A DNA stretch of 64,000 nucleotides from Nocardia vinacea NBRC 16497 (GTDB lineage: Bacteria > Actinomycetota > Actinomycetes > Mycobacteriales > Mycobacteriaceae): assembly GCF_000308835.1 (NCBI RefSeq), contig NZ_BAGN01000078.1, positions 1-64,000 on the forward strand. The letters are read 5' to 3'. The notes beneath the pieces were generated by a model, which was not told the DNA's origin, did not search any database, and worked only from the letters and a program-made list of their open reading frames with translations. Position 1 is the first letter of the stretch, and every line of letters begins with the position of its first letter. Below are positions 8,927 to 17,811 of this stretch, one piece after another. A program made the translations under genes and the position numbers.

Positions 8927-10432
8927 ATGGCGCAACGCTATGTGCTGGCGATCGATCAGGGCACCACCTCCACCAGGTGCATCCTGTTCGATCAGCGCGC
9001 ACGCCTGGTCGGCGTCGCACAGCGTGAACATCAGCAGCACTATCCGCGGCCCGGCTGGGTCGAGCAGGATGCGCTGGAGATCTGGCGCAATGTCGAGCGG
9101 ATCGTGCCGCAGGCGCTGCGGGATTCCGGCATCGCGGCGGAACAGGTTGTGGCCCTTGGCATCGCGAACCAGCGCGAGACCACGGTGGTGTGGGATCGCC
9201 ATACCGGTGTGCCGATCCGGCGGGCGGTCGTCTGGCAGGACGTGCGCACCGATGAACTGGTGCGCGAATTCGAGAGCAGGCCTGGGGCGGAACGAATCCG
9301 CGAACTGTGCGGCCTGCCGCTGGCCGGTTATTTCGCCGCGCCGCGGCTGCGCTGGCTGCTGGATACCATTCCCGGACTGCGGGATCGGGCCGAGCGCGGG
9401 GAAGTGCTGTTCGGTACCATGGAGACCTGGCTGATCTGGAATCTCACCGGTGGACCGGACGGCGGTGTGCATCGCACCGATGTCACCAATGCCAGTCGCA
9501 CGCTGTTGATGAATATCGCCTCACTCGCCTGGGATCGAGAACTGTTGGAGTTCTTCGGGATTCCCGCCGCGATGCTGCCGAGCATTCAGCCGTCGACCGC
9601 ATCCTATGGGACGACCAGCCGAGTGGTGCCCGGCATCCGGATCGCTGCCGCGCTCGGCGACCAGCATGCCGCACTGTTCGGCCAAACCTGTTTCGCCCGT
9701 GGCGAAACCAAATGCACCTACGGCACCGGCGGCTTCCTGATGATGAATACGGGGCGCGAGCTGGTGCAGTCCTCGCACGGTCTGCTCACCACCATCGGCT
9801 ATCAGATCGAGCCCGAACCGGTGTACGCGCTGGAGGGGCCGATCGCGGTCACCGGCTCGCTGGTGCAGTGGGTGCGCGACAATATCGGCCTGGTGTCGAG
9901 TGCGCCTGAGATCGAAACCCTCGCTCGCACAGTCGAAGACAATGGTGGCTGCTATATCGTGCCTGCCTTCTCCGGCCTGTACGCGCCGCATTGGCGCAGT
10001 GACGCAAGGGGTCTCGTCATCGGTCTGACCTCATACATCAACAAGGGCCATCTCGCCCGCGCCGTCCTGGAGGCGACCGCATGGCAGACCCGCGAAGTCG
10101 TCGACGCCATGAACGCCGACTCCGGTCTCCAGGCCCGCACCCTGCGCGTCGACGGCGGTATGACCTCCGACAACCTGCTCATGCAGATCGTCGCCGACGT
10201 CCTCGACATCCCCGTCATGCGCCCCTTCGTCGCCGAAACCGTCTCTCTCGGAGCCGCTTACGCCGCCGGTCTGGCCGTCGGCTACTGGCCCGACCTCGAA
10301 GGCCTGCGCAGCAACTGGCGCCTGGCCGGACAATGGATCCCCCGAATGGACCCCACCCACCGCCAAGACGAATACGACAACTGGAAACGCGCCGTAGCCC
10401 TGACCTTCGGCTGGTCTCGGTCGAAGCGCTAG
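8927..10432 (+). CDS. Glycerol kinase (second copy)
   Basis: A 501-residue FGGY kinase closely related to the glpK at 6431-7957. It carries the ATP/phosphate motif [16 protein letters not shown] (residues 5-20), [19 protein letters not shown], the segment KCTYGTGGFLMMNTG and the C-terminal RVDGGMTSDNLLMQIVADVLD. ATG at 8927 has an AGGAAG ribosome site. It lies 48 bases after the IclR-type regulator in the same direction and may be co-transcribed with it. Both copies keep the family motifs, so both look functional. The second could prefer another polyol or triose; the sequence alone cannot decide. Confidence 0.9.
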   Translation: MAQRYVLAIDQGTTSTRCILFDQRARLVGVAQREHQQHYPRPGWVEQDALEIWRNVERIVPQALRDSGIAAEQVVALGIANQRETTVVWDRHTGVPIRRAVVWQDVRTDELVREFESRPGAERIRELCGLPLAGYFAAPRLRWLLDTIPGLRDRAERGEVLFGTMETWLIWNLTGGPDGGVHRTDVTNASRTLLMNIASLAWDRELLEFFGIPAAMLPSIQPSTASYGTTSRVVPGIRIAAALGDQHAALFGQTCFARGETKCTYGTGGFLMMNTGRELVQSSHGLLTTIGYQIEPEPVYALEGPIAVTGSLVQWVRDNIGLVSSAPEIETLARTVEDNGGCYIVPAFSGLYAPHWRSDARGLVIGLTSYINKGHLARAVLEATAWQTREVVDAMNADSGLQARTLRVDGGMTSDNLLMQIVADVLDIPVMRPFVAETVSLGAAYAAGLAVGYWPDLEGLRSNWRLAGQWIPRMDPTHRQDEYDNWKRAVALTFGWSRSKR

Positions 10433-10478
10433 GGTGTGGTGATCTTTGCGGGGCTCGTCCGGGATGGAGAGGATCCAG

Positions 10479-11153
10479 ATGATCGTGTCACGCGTTGTCG
10501 GTGTTGTAGTTGCCTTGCTCGTCGGTACCGTGTTGGTCGGGGGGCCTGCGGAGTCGGCGCCGAATGCCTGTGCGGTGGGAAATCCGTTGCAGCCCACCGC
10601 GGAACTGTTCGCGACCGATAACACGGCGACGATTACCGATCCGGATGACCAGCGGTTGCGGAATGGGTTGGCGGCGTTCGAACTTCAGGTCGACGGGATC
10701 GCGCTCGAGAATGTCGGGTTGCCGGTGGGGTCCACCTTGGTCAGTGGGGTGTTCTGGTCGGATGAGCGGCAGCAGGCGACCTATGAGCGTTCGCGCGAAT
10801 TCCATCTCGCCTGTGTCGATGCCGCCGATTTGCATCGCATCGGCGATCAGGTGCGGACTCGATTCGATCAGGAATCGGTGCTGACCTTCCGACACCTGCC
10901 GAATTCCGCGCCGGAGGTCGACGCTTTCACGGTCGAGGTCGCCGGTGTCGATGTGCGCCGGTTCCGTGACGCGCTCGTCGCCGATCGAGAGGCACGCGAG
11001 CATCTGGTCGGCGGGTCCGTCACCGAATCCGGCAGTCTCATCCTGGTCGCCGATCTCGCGGACTACGCTCTGACCCAGCGCTTCGTCACCGGCATCGGTG
11101 GCACCTGGAATCCGGATACCGTCCGCTACGGTGACCGCGAATTCGTGGGCTGA
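10479..11153 (+). CDS. Secreted protein, unknown function
   Basis: A 224-residue exported protein. Residues 1-25 form a signal peptide (MIVSRVVGVVVALLVGTVLVG, cleavage near AESAPN). Two Cys (in APNACAVG and LACVDAAD) could form a disulfide after export. The mature part is mixed alpha/beta with no recognisable catalytic motif. The ATG at 10479 is preferred because GAGAGG lies six bases upstream; an ATG at 10464 is the alternative. It is followed 46 bases later by another secreted protein gene. Confidence 0.65.
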   Translation: MIVSRVVGVVVALLVGTVLVGGPAESAPNACAVGNPLQPTAELFATDNTATITDPDDQRLRNGLAAFELQVDGIALENVGLPVGSTLVSGVFWSDERQQATYERSREFHLACVDAADLHRIGDQVRTRFDQESVLTFRHLPNSAPEVDAFTVEVAGVDVRRFRDALVADREAREHLVGGSVTESGSLILVADLADYALTQRFVTGIGGTWNPDTVRYGDREFVG

Positions 11154-11199
11154 CGTGTCACGTTCGGCGAAAACCTGAATCGCACTTTAGACTTCGGCG

Positions 11200-12093
11200 G
11201 TGCGAGCTTCCTTGCGAACGGCCGTCCTCGGGCTGATCACCGTGGTAATCGCGATGGCCGTCGGGCCGGCGCCGGTGGCCGTCGCGGAGCCGGCTGATCC
11301 GGCGTTCTGCGGAACGCCGCTGTCGGCGGACGAACTGGACACCATCGCGCGGCTGTCCGATATCAGCACACTGACCGGAGATCCGTTGCAGCGCTTGGAG
11401 ACCGCGGTAGCGCGCCACCATGAGATCACCGAAATCCTGGTCGCGCGCCGGGATCGGCGCGGGCTGTTTCCGCTCGGGCTCGACGGTGTGGAGCAGTCGG
11501 CGGTAATGCCGTTGCAGCGTGCTCCCGGCGCGTTCGTTGATCCGGAGTACGCGCATGCGATCAGCCTGGAATTGCTGCGGCGGTTCCTGGTCAATGTGCA
11601 CGCGGCCTTCACCGGCGCGCCGGTCGAGCCGCAGTGGGCGCGGTACTTCGAGCTCGCTCGCCGGTGTGAGGTATCGCCCGCCCGCGTCGCCATGGCGGGC
11701 TACAACGCGCATTTGAGCGTGGATCTCGCGTATTCCGTAGCGACGGTGGTGAGTAAGCCGGAGAACGCACCCGACTACTTCAAGATCGTCGACGCGATTG
11801 CGGCCTCCGGTCAGGTGATCATCGATCGGACCGAGGAGATCTACCACGGCGATCTCGGTCCGCTGTGGCGGTTCTATTTCGTCGGCGAGGGTCTGGACCT
11901 GCTGCTCGGTGCGGGCGTTGCGACCGGTCCGCTGCTGCGGGCCGCCGATCTCGGATACAACGTGGTGGTCTACGGCAATGGCCTGGCGCTACAGGATCCC
12001 GGACTGCACGACGCGACCGCGACGGAGATCCGGCTGCTCAGCGATTCCGTCGAAACAGCATTGGATGTATTGACACTGCTCAGGGGTCTGTGA
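11200..12093 (+). CDS. Secreted helical protein, possibly DUF5995-like
   Basis: A 297-residue exported protein with GTG start. Residues 1-30 are a signal peptide ending near VAVAEPADP. The mature part is largely helical. The segment RVAMAGYNAHLSVDLAYSVATV resembles the NAH-x-x-x-DL motif I associate with DUF5995 proteins, but this family call is from memory and uncertain. A Cys pair (AFCGTPL and ARRCEVS) may form a disulfide. No catalytic residues can be assigned. It may be co-transcribed with the preceding secreted protein and the following TerD-VWA gene (gaps of 46 and 45 bases). Confidence 0.55.
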   Translation: MRASLRTAVLGLITVVIAMAVGPAPVAVAEPADPAFCGTPLSADELDTIARLSDISTLTGDPLQRLETAVARHHEITEILVARRDRRGLFPLGLDGVEQSAVMPLQRAPGAFVDPEYAHAISLELLRRFLVNVHAAFTGAPVEPQWARYFELARRCEVSPARVAMAGYNAHLSVDLAYSVATVVSKPENAPDYFKIVDAIAASGQVIIDRTEEIYHGDLGPLWRFYFVGEGLDLLLGAGVATGPLLRAADLGYNVVVYGNGLALQDPGLHDATATEIRLLSDSVETALDVLTLLRGL

Positions 12094-12138
12094 GACGCCT
12101 AGTCTGTATGGTTCGGTCGGGTACGGCAAGGAGTCGCG

Positions 12139-13395
12139 GTGGGCATATCACTCGTCAAGGGACAGAACGGTCCGCTTGCGACTTCGAATGTCGTTGTCTC
12201 GGTGCGATCCACCGCCGCAGCCGATGTCTCGGCATTATTGGTGACCGAAGCGGGCCGCGTTCGTACCGACGCCGATTTCGTCTTCTTCAATCAGCCGCAG
12301 GCACCTGGTGTCGAGTTGCGGTCGGGAACACCTGCTGCGCTGGCCGTTTCCGCGGCCCACGTACCCGTCGATATCGCCCAAATACGGGTGGTCATTACTT
12401 TGGACGAGTCTGGGGCAACTTTCGGGCAATTCGCGCCGCCGATTGCGATCGTTGCCGACGGATCCGGAAATACGCTCTACGAGTATGTAATCGATGGACT
12501 CGACAGCGAGTCCGTCGTCATCGCACTGGAATTGTATCGGCGTAATTCCGAATGGAAGGTCCGCGCGGTCGGGCAGGGTTATGCGGGCGGATTCGCCGCG
12601 CTGGTCACCGATCACGGCGTAAGCGTTGACGACGAGCCCGCGCCGGTCACTCCTCCCGCCACTCCGCAGGTTCGCACCGTCCCCGGCGAAGCCGCACTAT
12701 CCTTCGAGAAGCGCGCCAAGCTCGACCTGCGCAAACGCGAAGTCGCCAAGGTCCTGATCAACAAGAACGCCTTCGGAATTCGCGCCCGCGTCATCCTGGT
12801 GATCGACAAAACCCTGAGCATGAGCAGGCAATACAGCAAACAGGTCGTGCATCGCGTTGTGCAGCGGATGATCCCGGTGGCGACCCAGCTCGACGAGGAC
12901 GGCACCCTGGAGGCCTACCTCTACGCGCTGTCCTTCGCGAAACTGCCCGATATCACCGTCGAGCACGGCGAGGCATGGGCCCAGACCTTCCTGCACCTCA
13001 CCGGCACTCACCAGGGCATCGACTACGCCAGGATCGGCGGCCGCAATGACGAACTGCCGATCATGCGCGACATCATCGCCTCGCTACGACCCGGCGATGC
13101 GCCGACTCTGGTGCTGTTCTTCACCGACGGCGGCTTCGCGAAGAAGCGCGAGATCGCGGCACTCATGCGCGAAGCGTCCCGACTGCCTGCCTTCTGGCAG
13201 TTCGTCGGCCTCGGCAGAGCCAACTACGGCCTGCTGCGCACCCTCGACGAGATGTCGGATCGGGTCGTGGACAACGCGGGCTTCTTCGCCCTCGATGACA
13301 TAGACCAGATGGACGACGCACAGCTGTATGCCCGGTTGCTGGGCGAATTCCCGGACTGGCTACGCGCGGCCGGCCAAGCGGGCATCCTGCGCTGA
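12139..13395 (+). CDS. TerD-domain / von Willebrand factor A domain protein
   Basis: A 418-residue cytoplasmic protein. Residues 1-165 are a TerD domain (start GISLVKGQN, VVSVRS, DADFVFFNQP, and ELYRRNSEWKVRAVGQGYAGG). Residues 165-215 are a linker. Residues 215-410 are a VWA-like fold (VILVIDKTLSMS, TLVLFFTDGGF, FWQFVGLG). TerD domains bind calcium in tellurium-resistance/chemical-stress systems. The metal-ion site is atypical: DKTLS replaces the usual DxSxS, so the first Ser is Thr. GTG start at 12139 has AAGGAG six bases upstream. The arrangement resembles TerF-type proteins of ter gene neighbourhoods, but no other ter genes adjoin. Function here is unknown; envelope stress or defence against invaders has been proposed for such proteins. 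Confidence 0.85.
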   Translation: MGISLVKGQNGPLATSNVVVSVRSTAAADVSALLVTEAGRVRTDADFVFFNQPQAPGVELRSGTPAALAVSAAHVPVDIAQIRVVITLDESGATFGQFAPPIAIVADGSGNTLYEYVIDGLDSESVVIALELYRRNSEWKVRAVGQGYAGGFAALVTDHGVSVDDEPAPVTPPATPQVRTVPGEAALSFEKRAKLDLRKREVAKVLINKNAFGIRARVILVIDKTLSMSRQYSKQVVHRVVQRMIPVATQLDEDGTLEAYLYALSFAKLPDITVEHGEAWAQTFLHLTGTHQGIDYARIGGRNDELPIMRDIIASLRPGDAPTLVLFFTDGGFAKKREIAALMREASRLPAFWQFVGLGRANYGLLRTLDEMSDRVVDNAGFFALDDIDQMDDAQLYARLLGEFPDWLRAAGQAGILR

Positions 13396-13426
13396 ATCGT
13401 GCCGGTCCGCAGTCGAAGTCGCGGAC

Positions 13427-13702
13427 TCAGCCGATGACGGCGTTCATGATGGTGCCCGCACTGGTGGCCACGACACCGCCGATCATGGCTCCGGCCACCA
13501 TCTTCGGGGATTCCAGACCGCCGCCGCTCCATTTCTCCCAGGCGAAGCGGCCACCTGCGTAGATGATGGCGACTATGCCGGCGAGCAGCACGAACCAGGT
13601 GAAGTAGCGGACCAGTTGAAGAATCTTGTCGGACACCGGAGGGGCCTCGGGAGTGGGATTGCCGATCTGTGCCCAAGTGTCGTAAACGGCGGCCAGGATC
13701 AT
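13427..13702 (-). CDS. VirB2-like small membrane protein (mirror paralogue A)
   Basis: A 91-residue protein from an ATG at 13702; in-frame starts at 13741 (GTG) and 13813 are alternatives, and the chosen start matches the paralogue. A proline-rich N-terminus (NPTPEAPPVSDK) is followed by two hydrophobic helices, about residues 34-52 and 68-90, separated by GGRFAWEKWSGG. The two-helix layout resembles VirB2/TrbC-type pilin-like proteins of conjugation systems, but no other conjugation gene is nearby. It diverges from a paralogue at 13860-14156 that shares most residues from NPTP to the C-terminus. The pair is a large inverted repeat in DNA. Confidence 0.65.
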   Translation of the reverse strand: MILAAVYDTWAQIGNPTPEAPPVSDKILQLVRYFTWFVLLAGIVAIIYAGGRFAWEKWSGGGLESPKMVAGAMIGGVVATSAGTIMNAVIG

Positions 13703-13859
13703 CTCGTATTGCTCATTCTGGATGCGGGACAGGGGGTTAACGCGCTCTCCGAGAGATGGTATCGGTTTCTCGGCGACCTTGCAGTCACGATGCCTGCGCG
13801 CTTGCGAGACCACTCGCTGTGCGGATCATGGAAAGGGCGTGATAGTCGAGGAGTAGACG

Positions 13860-14156
13860 ATGAACATCTATCTGATGTCGATCGGCGATGCCTCTGCGAC
13901 GTTGGCGCAGATCCAGAATCCGACGCCGCAAGCTCCGCCGCGATCGGACAAGCTGCTGCAGATGGTGCGCTATCTGACCTGGTTTGCCCTGCTGTCCGGA
14001 ATAATCAGCATCATCTATGCGGGCGGCCGGTTCGCCTGGGAGAAATGGAGCGGCGGTGCGATGCAATCGCCGAAGATGGTGGCGGGAGCCATGATAGGCG
14101 GTGTCGTCGCCACCAGTGCGGGCACGATTATGAATTCGATTCTCGGCACCGGCTGA
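13860..14156 (+). CDS. VirB2-like small membrane protein (mirror paralogue B)
   Basis: A 98-residue protein with a clear GAGGAG ribosome site before its ATG. Like its divergent paralogue at 13427 it has IQNPTPQAPPRSDK, then helix 1 (about residues 36-55), a GGRFAWEKWSGG loop, the motif SPKMVAGAMIGGVVATSAG and helix 2 to the C-terminus. Family resemblance to VirB2/TrbC-like two-helix proteins is by layout only. Divergent placement suggests a shared promoter in the 157-base gap. Function unknown: a small oligomeric membrane protein or holin-like pore is possible. Confidence 0.7.
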   Translation: MNIYLMSIGDASATLAQIQNPTPQAPPRSDKLLQMVRYLTWFALLSGIISIIYAGGRFAWEKWSGGAMQSPKMVAGAMIGGVVATSAGTIMNSILGTG

Positions 14157-14269
14157 CCCTGAAAACCCGGCCGCATCGCCGCTTGCCCGAATTACGGCAA
14201 ACATTTGGCTATACTCCGGCTGATCTCTCTCGAAGCTGTCCGACCTGATCGGGAAAGTAGGGAGAAGGT

Positions 14270-15670
14270 ATGAGTATGTCGCGGCGATCTGTGCTGCTGG
14301 CCGGTGCCGTTACGGGTGCGGGCCTGGTCGCGTGCGGCAAATCGACGGATTCCGATAACGTGGCGAGTTCCGGCAGTGTGCCGCCGAGCGATCCGCGTTC
14401 GGTCGCGACCGACGCCTATATCTATGGGTATCCGCTGGTGCTGATGGATGTCACGCTGCAGTCGAATACCGCCGCCGTACCCGCCAATCGGATCTGGGCC
14501 GTCAGTCCGGTGAATCCCGCGATGAATACGGTGGTCATGCCGAATATCGACACCCTTTATGCCACGGCCTGGCTCGACGTGGGTGCCGAACCGGTGGTGC
14601 TGCAGGTTCCGCCGATGGACGGCGACCGGTACTGGCTCATGCAGATCATGGATGCCTGGACCAATACCACCCACAATCCCAGCAGTGTCGCACCACGGGT
14701 GCGCGCCGGTCAGGACCCGCCGTACGGCTACGTGATCACCGGCCCGAACTGGTCTGGTGCGCTGCCGGATAACCTGACCAGATTGGCGATGCCCACCGCG
14801 ACCGCGTGGCTGATCGGTCGCATCGAGTTGCGCGGCGAGGGCGATCTCGCCGCCGCCGAGAGCGTGCAGCAGCAGGTGCTGCTCGCACCGCTGAGCGACT
14901 GGTTGCGCGGTGAACGGCCGAACCCGGTGATCAATCCCGTTATGGCCGCCCCGATCGCACCTCCACAGCAGGTTGCGCGGATGGACGGGCGCACCTTCTT
15001 CGACCGGCTCTGCACACTTATGCTCACCAACCCGCCCGCCCGCGACGATGCCCCCGCGCTGGAGCGGTTTTCGAAGATCGGCATTCGGCCGGGCGGCACG
15101 GTGGACGGTGCGCCGGTCGCCGACCTCAACGCCGCGGTGGCGGCGGGCCAGATGCGCATCCCGGACTACGCCAATCCCAAAGCCAGGCGTGAGAACGGCT
15201 GGGGTTTCGCGACGAACCTCGGCACCTACGGCACCGATTACTCACTGCGTGCCTCGACTGCGTGGACCGCACTCGGTGCGAATCTGCCGGAGGATACGGT
15301 CTATCCGGAGATCAGCGCGAATGCGGGGGAGCAAGGTGCGCCGCGCTCCTACCGGCTGCATTTCCCCCCGGGCCAGACGCCGCCCGCGCGGGCCTTCTGG
15401 TCGCTGACCGCCTATACCGCGGAGCGATTTCTGGTGCCGAACCCGGCGGGCATCTTCTCGGTCGGTCATCAGCGTCCCGTCGTACCGCTGCCGGACGGCT
15501 CGCTGGAACTCGCCATCCAGGCGGCGGACCCGGGAAGTGATGTGCCAGACGGCAATTGGTTGCCGATACCGGATACGGGCACCTTTCGGCTCGCGCTGCG
15601 CCTGTATGTGCCCGAGGAGCGGGCGCTCGATGGTCACTGGCGACCGCCGAGTCTGAACCGAGTCGGATGA
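14270..15670 (+). CDS. DUF1254/DUF1214 lipoprotein (tandem copy 1)
   Basis: A 466-residue exported lipoprotein. The N-terminus MSRRSVLLAGAVTGAGLVAC has an RR motif and a lipobox (LVAC, modified Cys near residue 23), so Tat export followed by lipid attachment is plausible. Residues 45-170 are a DUF1254 domain (AYIYGYPLVLMD, MPNIDTLYATAWLDV, MQIMDAWTNTTHNPSS). Residues 340-460 are DUF1214 (RLHFPPGQTPPARAFWSLTAY, NWLPIP). The biochemical role of these domains is not established. A -10-like TATACT lies at 14210. The next gene, nine bases on, is a paralogue. Confidence 0.85.
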   Translation: MSMSRRSVLLAGAVTGAGLVACGKSTDSDNVASSGSVPPSDPRSVATDAYIYGYPLVLMDVTLQSNTAAVPANRIWAVSPVNPAMNTVVMPNIDTLYATAWLDVGAEPVVLQVPPMDGDRYWLMQIMDAWTNTTHNPSSVAPRVRAGQDPPYGYVITGPNWSGALPDNLTRLAMPTATAWLIGRIELRGEGDLAAAESVQQQVLLAPLSDWLRGERPNPVINPVMAAPIAPPQQVARMDGRTFFDRLCTLMLTNPPARDDAPALERFSKIGIRPGGTVDGAPVADLNAAVAAGQMRIPDYANPKARRENGWGFATNLGTYGTDYSLRASTAWTALGANLPEDTVYPEISANAGEQGAPRSYRLHFPPGQTPPARAFWSLTAYTAERFLVPNPAGIFSVGHQRPVVPLPDGSLELAIQAADPGSDVPDGNWLPIPDTGTFRLALRLYVPEERALDGHWRPPSLNRVG

Positions 15671-15679
15671 AGGAGATGC

Positions 15680-17071
15680 ATGAACGTCTCGCGCAGAACC
15701 GCACTCGGGCTCGCCGTGACCGGCATCGGACTGGCCGCCTGCGGGAAATCCTCGGACAACACGCCGTCGAATTCGACCGTGGCTTCTGATGAGGCGCGCG
15801 ACATCGCCAAGGATGCCTACGTCTTCGGTTATCCGCTGGTGCTGATGGACCTCACCCGGGCCGCGGCCGAGGCGGTGACCCCGGTCAATACCTTCCAGCA
15901 CGCCGGGGCGCTGCCGACACCGGAGCGCCGCGATGTGGTGCGGTTGAATCTGGACACCCTGTATTCGGCCGCATGGCTCGATGTCTCGGCCGAGCCGGTC
16001 GTCTTGCAGGTACCCGCAATGGATCCGGGCCGCTTCTGGCTGATGCAGTTGCTCGATGCCTGGACGAATACCGTACACAATCCCAGTAGCGTTCGGCCAC
16101 AGGTGAATTTGGGTGGTCCGCCGTTCACCTATCTCGTCACCGGACCGAAGTGGTCGGGCACCGTGCCCGATGGCATGACCCAACTGTCGGTACCGACGCC
16201 GACGGTGTGGTTGCTCGGTCGCATCCAGGTCAACGGACCCGACGATATTCCGGACGTCACGGCGCTACAGGAGCAGCTGAAACTCGCACCGCTCGGCGCA
16301 TGGGCGGCGGGTCGACCGCCACCGTCGGCCCCGACACCGACGGGCACGGCCGCGGTGCCGCCGCCGAAGCAGGTGCTCGAGATGGATGCGGCGACCTTCT
16401 TCAAGCGGATGTGCGCGGTGCTGGCGGTGAATCCGCCGCTCCCCGAGGACGAACCGGCCATGAAACGCTTCGCCACCATCGGGATTCGTCCCGGCGGCAG
16501 CGTCCAGGGCATTTCCAACGACGATCTGACCGCCGCGGCCGATGAGGCGAAGAAGGAAATTCCGGCCTACGCCGACCCGAATATGGTGAACGAGAACGGC
16601 TGGCGCTTCAATCCCAAGGTCGGCACCTACGGCACCGACTATCCGTTGCGGGCCAATACCGCGTGGGTCGGCCTGGGCGCCAACCTGGCTGAGGATGCGA
16701 TCTACCCGACCATGTTCGGCAATGCCGACCTCGGCGGCGAATCCGCAAAGTTCCGCCTGCACTTCCCGCCCGGCCGCCTGCCACCGGTCGATGCCTTCTG
16801 GTCGCTGACCGCCTATGACGCGGACAGCTATCTGGTGCCGAATACCGCGAATATCTATGCGATCGGACATCAGGTGCCCGTGGTCGCCAATTCGGACGGT
16901 TCGGTCGAACTCGCTGTGCAGCACGAGGATCCGGGCGCGAGCGTGCCGGAGGGCAATTGGCTGCCGATCCCGGCGTCGGGGCAGTTCTCGCTGACCATGC
17001 GGCTGTACGCGCCGAAAGACGTTGCCATCGACGGGCTTTGGCAGCCGCCCATCCTGACCGTAGTGCGATAG
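15680..17071 (+). CDS. DUF1254/DUF1214 lipoprotein (tandem copy 2)
   Basis: A 463-residue paralogue of the preceding gene with the same order of parts: RR-containing signal with lipobox (GLAAC near residue 20), DUF1254 (AYVFGYPLVLMDLT, LNLDTLYSAAWLDV, MQLLDAWTNTVHNPSS) and DUF1214 (RLHFPPGRLPPVDAFWSLTAYD, NWLPIP). Sequence divergence is large enough that the duplication is not recent. Start ATG at 15680 has AAGGAGATGC just upstream. It is probably co-transcribed with copy 1 and with the beta-lactamase-fold gene 13 bases downstream. Confidence 0.85.
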   Translation: MNVSRRTALGLAVTGIGLAACGKSSDNTPSNSTVASDEARDIAKDAYVFGYPLVLMDLTRAAAEAVTPVNTFQHAGALPTPERRDVVRLNLDTLYSAAWLDVSAEPVVLQVPAMDPGRFWLMQLLDAWTNTVHNPSSVRPQVNLGGPPFTYLVTGPKWSGTVPDGMTQLSVPTPTVWLLGRIQVNGPDDIPDVTALQEQLKLAPLGAWAAGRPPPSAPTPTGTAAVPPPKQVLEMDAATFFKRMCAVLAVNPPLPEDEPAMKRFATIGIRPGGSVQGISNDDLTAAADEAKKEIPAYADPNMVNENGWRFNPKVGTYGTDYPLRANTAWVGLGANLAEDAIYPTMFGNADLGGESAKFRLHFPPGRLPPVDAFWSLTAYDADSYLVPNTANIYAIGHQVPVVANSDGSVELAVQHEDPGASVPEGNWLPIPASGQFSLTMRLYAPKDVAIDGLWQPPILTVVR

Positions 17072-17084
17072 GAAGCGAGAAACT

Positions 17085-17804
17085 ATGAGCCGCTTGACTT
17101 TCCCGATTGCGGTCGCCGCCGCCGTGGTGCTGGTATTCGCCGCGCCCGTCGCCGCCGCCGAGGTGGGTGATGAGGACGGTGTGCCGTCGCGAACCGCGTT
17201 CTCCTTCCGTTCGGTGCTGCCCGGCGTCCAGTGGGGCACCAGCAACGAACACGAGATGCGTACCGGATTGTCATTGGTCAAGCTCTATATGGTCGACTAC
17301 GCACTGCATCGAGGCGACGGGTCGGCGGCGGATATGGCGTTGGCGGAGCGGATGATCCGCTATTCCGACGACTCCGCGGCCGACGAACTCGGCGCGAAGT
17401 ATCCGCAGGCGATCGACGCGATTGCCGCGGAGTACGGCCTGACCGCTACCAAATCGGGCCCGGCCTGGGGCATGTCGTACACCAGCACCGCGGATGTGGC
17501 CACCTTCCTGGCGACCAAGAAGCGAACCGAACCCTGGTCGCCGATCTTCGGCTGGATGGCCGCGGCGGGCGACCAGGCGGCCGACGGCACCGCCCAGGAT
17601 TGGGGGACCGCGCGGCTGCCGGGCGTCGAGGGCACCAAGTGGGGCTGGTCCGACAGCGGGCCGCTGGAGGTGGCCTCGGCATCGTTCGGCCAGAGTTTCG
17701 CGGTCGCGGCGCATACCCGCGGCACACCCGAGGATCAGACGGCCGATGTCGGCGCCACCGTGCCGTTCTTGCTACTGGCCCTGGTCGCGCGCGTGACGGG
17801 ATAG
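17085..17804 (+). CDS. Exported serine hydrolase, class A beta-lactamase-like fold
   Basis: A 239-residue exported protein with a signal peptide (residues 1-24, ending VAAAEV). The mature part has the active-site serine motif SLVK (in GLSLVKLYMVDY), an SDD element (RYSDDSAADEL) in the place of SDN, and a KWGWS segment in the position of the KTG triad. These match class A beta-lactamase/penicillin-binding folds, but the Lys-Trp-Gly form and short length suggest a peptidase-like or inactive relative rather than a true antibiotic-hydrolysing enzyme. It ends the lipoprotein operon; the globin gene converges on it with an 7-base gap. Confidence 0.7.
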   Translation: MSRLTFPIAVAAAVVLVFAAPVAAAEVGDEDGVPSRTAFSFRSVLPGVQWGTSNEHEMRTGLSLVKLYMVDYALHRGDGSAADMALAERMIRYSDDSAADELGAKYPQAIDAIAAEYGLTATKSGPAWGMSYTSTADVATFLATKKRTEPWSPIFGWMAAAGDQAADGTAQDWGTARLPGVEGTKWGWSDSGPLEVASASFGQSFAVAAHTRGTPEDQTADVGATVPFLLLALVARVTG

Positions 17805-17811
17805 GCGGCGG

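Larger units (their letters stand above)
13427..14156. repeat. Diverged inverted repeat formed by two mirrored paralogous genes
   Basis: The coding parts of the two VirB2-like genes are inverted copies. An exact 26-base match exists between 14031-14056 and the complement of 13521-13546, and similarity continues in patches over about 190 bases on each arm. The centre, about 13645-13940, is unique. Confidence 0.75.
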
